NCBI GenBank assembly: GCA_039000515.1
Contig: JBCFYV010000012.1
Coordinates: 118,907,148 to 118,971,147 of the forward strand
Direction: 5' to 3'
Source of the DNA: Timema cristinae
Taxonomy: Eukaryota; Arthropoda; Insecta; Phasmatodea; Timematidae
DNA length: 64,000 nt
The notes under the pieces were generated by a model. It saw nothing but the letters and a program-made list of their open reading frames with translations, had not been told where the DNA came from and searched no databases. A program made the position numbers and the translations under genes. How positions within the stretch are numbered: the first letter of the stretch is position 1; every line of letters starts with the position of its first letter. This document shows positions 59,835 through 64,000 of this stretch, in pieces.

Positions 59835-62800
59835 TGTGTCGCCATTTGTTACATTACGTTTCTTCAGCCCCTCGTTGGAATGCTATTTGTTACACTTTTC
59901 GCGTTCCGCCCCTCGTTGGACGTCATTTATTACACTTCGTAATATTTTTGATTATAAATGCCCCACGTTGTGTCGCTATTTGCTATATTACATAACAGGG
60001 TCATTTAAGAGTCACTCCGTAAATCATTATTTCTATTACGCAACTATGTGCTTTACTTATAATGCCTCGTTCCTTATCATTAGACTTTAATAAATGAGAA
60101 TATATCACATAAAGTTTGATATCTGTTTATTCCTTAAATTGAAAACATATTGTTATTAATATTTTCTAATCGAAACATGATCATGTAGAGGGCCTAACAA
60201 TTATAATCACTGATCGCTTAAAGCACGTCCATTCAAGACCACGACCGATTGCACAGTGAAAATACGGAGTTTCAAAAAGTCACATATATCTGAGTTCAAT
60301 AGAAGCTTCTCGAAGGAATCTTCCTAACGGTAAATTACACACCTACAAACCCAGAAAGAAAAATACCTATTGCGTTTGGATGTTTCTCGAAGGAAATACT
60401 TTAAAAGATCTTAACATTTCTTAAATTTAGCTCCAGTAGATGCTGCCATCTTACCACGAGGCGTGAACTAACTAGTAAATAATTTAGAGGAAGACGTGAT
60501 TTAAGCGCCACGTAATAGGTTGTAAAATTTAAATAAAGTAAAATATGTTTAATTATATGTAAAATATTTTTGAATATATGAATAATTAGAATGATAAATG
60601 GTCAATGCTTTCAAATACTCCTTAGGGTCAATCTATTGCATTACAATACCCCCCAAAGTGTATCGGAAAGTAGAGACTAGTCTTATACTTTTTGATACGC
60701 TTTGCCAAAATAAAAAAGAAGACATGATCACCTTTCGTACACCCTGTATAAGTTTTACAAATTTTACAAAAATTTCACTATTTTGAAACATCCTGTATAG
60801 TTTCACAAAATTTACTTAAAGTTCAATATTTTTAAACATCCTGTATAGAATTAACAAAATTGCATCAAGTTCAATATTCTGAAGTGGAAGTTATATGAAT
60901 TAAGCATTAAAATAAAATTTATCAGTTATAATTAGGATTAACTAAAATAAGATAATCTAAGTAAAACATTTAGTATAATTATGATTAAATGAAATAAAAT
61001 ATCTAAGTAAGATGTCAGCCTAATTATAATTAACTGACATAACATAGTCTAAGTTTATTATATTAAAAAAATTTAATTTAATTGTCACAAATCGAAGTGT
61101 CTTTTAATTAATTTTTTCCAAGCAATTTGCATTTCCTTTATGTCTTGTCTTTTTTTTAATTCTATACAATCTTCTTTAAATAATTGTTGCACTTCGTTTC
61201 ATGATCCTTCACGGATCCACTTTTGTGATTTTTCTTCACACACTTAACAAAGGCTCTTAACACTTTGTTACACTTACTCTTAAAAGTCTCTTGGCCAAAC
61301 TTGCTATATGATCACAAACATTTACTGAAAATAGCTTAACTTAACATAAAAAATTAAAATAAACTTAATTAACTAGTAAAACATATAAGTACATTGTTTA
61401 AATCGTAGAAATGGCAATATCATACACATACATTGTCTAACAACAGAAAAATATTATTATCATACAGTATCATTGATTTAATTAGGATGACACTTAACCC
61501 CTAGTAAAACAAAATGAAAAACAACAACTCGATGCTGAATCTCTCCACAGCACGGAGAACCATAGTATATACAATCTCTAACAAAACCTTAGTGGTTTAA
61601 TACAAGCTCACATTTTGAAATATTCTTATAATTAATTATTATTTATTATGATTATTATTCCTTTAAAAATTTTATTTAAAAGAAAGTTGCTTTAAACTTG
61701 TGACATAATATTGGTTTATTTTTATAACAGGCTCAATAAAGGCTAACTCCCAAAAACTGGAACGTATCCTCAGGATACTTCCCGGCATACAGTGACCGAC
61801 AATCCCATTTCTCAGGCCTTCAAAACACACAAGAGGCGTTCTCTTAACGGTCCAAACCTCGTTCAAATGTCTGGTAACCACAGGCGGTTCAGAACTCTGC
61901 TGACCCCTTGGCCCAGAAAAACTCTCAAAACTCTAATACGGGTGGTCCAGGTTCAATGCCTGCCCCCTAAAACTCACAATACTTAACTCGGGTGGCCCAG
62001 GTTCAATGCCTGCCCCCTAACACTTACAAAATTCCCATAACTCGGGTGGCCCAGGTTCAATCCCTGCCCCCTAAAACTCACAAGGTAGTCAGACCTCTGC
62101 GACAAAACTACTCTCTTGCCAAACGTCGAAGAATCCAAGTCCTGACATCACAACATGTCACTGTATAGCAGAAATTACCTGCCTCAACTCAATTTTTATT
62201 ATAAGCTTGTCTTAAATTACTTGTCTGACCTGGTGCTTTCCGAGTACACCCCCACGCTCAACTGACTATACTTTGTAATAAATCCATTTCTACTCCTTCC
62301 TTCACCAAGCACTTCAGAGGATGCTTCCCTCCCTCAACTGTCATTAATAATGAAAACAAAATGAAGTACTTGTCCTTACTTTCCAGAGTTGGACTGTATT
62401 GAAATATTAAGGAGGGTCACCTTCCATACTAATCTTTACAATGAAATGGCCCTTATTTACAAGGTTAAGAAGATAAAATTACATAATATACTAAGAGCTT
62501 GTTGCTTAATAATTCTAATTACATTATTATTTCTCACCCCCTCTTTCTCTCTCTCTCTCTCTTCCTTTAAGCTAGCCTAACCTGGAATTATACTTTCCAA
62601 AGTACTATTATTTTCTTGCAATAGATCCTCCATGGAATCACCTTGTAAAATTACATATTGTTTAACATATTGTTTAACAAAGTTCAAATAATTAATCTGT
62701 TCATTAGTCCTATTTATTACTACTTTGTTGACCTCATGTGGACTGCCATGGGGCCTAGCAATCAGTTTCCCTGATTTTCATTTCTAAAGACTGTGTGACC

Positions 62801-64000
62801 CATTGTGAATGGTGCAATATCATTAAAGCTAGGTGCAGAGTGTACTTCTGCTGCTATTCTTCTAGTCTGACTATTATTTACCTGTTTGTTGTAATTGTCT
62901 CGGCTCTCTTGTCTGGGGTTTTCCCTCACCCCCTCTCGGTGTCCTATCATATGATTGTTGGGACCTTGCCTATTTTGTCCTTGGTTTATAAAATAGTTAG
63001 GTCTGTTGGGCCTGCCGTCTTCTCGACGCTTTGAATCCTGGAATGGGTTTGGTGGTCTATTTTGTTTATTATCACGACCGAATGGATTATAGGTCTGTCT
63101 AGTTCTATCAAAATTGGTGTTTCATTTCTACCTTCCCTTTCCCCATTCCTTTGCCACCTATTGTCAAATCCTATCAATACTCTTTCCATCTCCTTCACAT
63201 TTTGGGCATTAACACTTAACAATACATTTTGTACCTGAAGAGGAAAGTGATTTGTTAGATGTTTCACCAACCTGTGTTCTTCCAATGAATAATTTAAATA
63301 CCTAGCCTGAGAAACAAAACCATGAAAATACTCATTCATTGTGCCTTTCTTGGAATCATATCTATTATTAAATATTAACTGCAGAAAGTCGTCCTGCATC
63401 TCTTGAGACCAAAAGTGATACAAAAATGCGCGCTTAGCCTGTTCATAGGTCTCCCATTCATCCTCTAAATAACTGGCCCAGTTCCTAGCCTCCCCTTCTA
63501 AACATGAGAGCAAAATTTCAATTTTGTTCCTTTCCCTTAAATCCTCTTCTTTCCAAACTCTCTCAATTTTTTGCAAATATTGAGCCACAGATATTTTGCC
63601 CTTTGCTCCCGTATACCTAGGAATGAGTGACAAAGTAAGGTCATTGACATTTTTGGTTAAGAGATTGTGACTACACCCAATTTTGTTATCTGTCCCCCTA
63701 CCTTTGTTAAGTTGTACTTGATCAGCTAAGTTGTTTATTTTCTGATCTAAAGTGCCAACCGTTTTTTTGTTTTCATTTACAATTTCTTTTATCTCCACAA
63801 TTTCTTTCCTTTCTATTTGAATCTCCTCATTAATATTTTCTTTAATAAATTGCCTATTAGCATCCTCTTGCCCTTCAATTTCTAACCTCACCTTTTCTAT
63901 TTGAATTTCCAAATTGGATTGTACTACCTGAACAGCTGATTTGTTGTGTGCTATCTGTATATCCTGTGTTTGTATTTGTTTTTCTAATTTACTGGTTTCT
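59835..64000 (-). mobile_element. Non-autonomous LTR retrotransposon (copy 2, cut by window end)
   Basis: It begins with the 811-bp 3' LTR at 59835-60645, followed by the polypurine tract (60646-60660), noncoding DNA with the same two triplicated repeats (the B-box one at about 61930-62085), and gag. The left insertion point is identical to copy 1, so the insertion predates the divergence of the two copies. Confidence 0.9.
62762..64000 (-). pseudogene. Retrotransposon gag (copy 2, partial)
   Basis: The C-terminal part of gag up to the window edge. The frame break near 63117 (one G missing from a GGG) is absent from copy 1. Conversely the copy 1 break near 25857 is absent here, so the tail reads to a stop at 62762-62764. 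Capsid-domain motifs are as in copy 1. Confidence 0.8.

Overview
The window is AT-rich, intron-rich animal DNA from an insect genome. An exon on the minus strand at 21.7 kb encodes a stretch typical of insect odorant receptors (7tm_6 family). Most of the rest is introns, SINEs, hAT remnants, an LTR retrotransposon and simple repeats. A hemimetabolous insect such as a hemipteran is my guess, but the sequence does not prove the order. There is no bacterial operon, CRISPR array or viral gene cluster.

The main architectural fact is that positions 36990-64000 repeat positions 1-26947 in the same order and orientation, about 98-99 percent identical by eye. Copy 1 is followed by an LTR retrotransposon end, a 26-bp tandem repeat and a run of exactly 100 N (29309-29408). 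The unique stretch 29409-36989 then leads directly into copy 2. Small indels, microsatellite length changes and scattered SNPs separate the copies. This is what two haplotypes placed end to end across a scaffold gap would look like. A real segmental duplication is not excluded.

Genes, left to right. A monocarboxylate transporter (SLC16-like, plus strand) has two exons at 32202-32429 and 34182-34464 and a last exon at 38240-38517. A second copy of that last exon lies at 1254-1489, without its upstream exons. CEP19, a centrosome/ciliary base protein, is at 14310-14804 minus and again at 51261-51755. A two-exon gene for an unrecognised 63-residue protein runs from 20338 down to 19546, with an E-box/CCAAT upstream region, and again at 57389-56559. 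An odorant receptor exon is at 21703-21858 minus and 58757-58912 minus. A possible last exon of unknown identity is at 13159-13370 minus and 50143-50354.

Mobile DNA. A 6.1-kb LTR retrotransposon (22781-28864, minus) has two 810-bp LTRs and a polypurine tract but only a gag gene, so it looks non-autonomous; its second copy runs off the right edge. Two non-autonomous hAT elements have near-perfect 8-bp target duplications, and one keeps a broken transposase tail. A foldback element with ~200-bp inverted arms sits at 36910-37808 and is cut by the window start in copy 1. At least four tRNA-derived SINE types are present, and two of them share the same 3' tail. In the transporter's last intron, a 62-bp minisatellite (35171-36655) is built from the C-terminal coding region of a LINE. 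The genes do not form a pathway; CEP19 and the transporter are ordinary housekeeping genes in a repeat-rich landscape.
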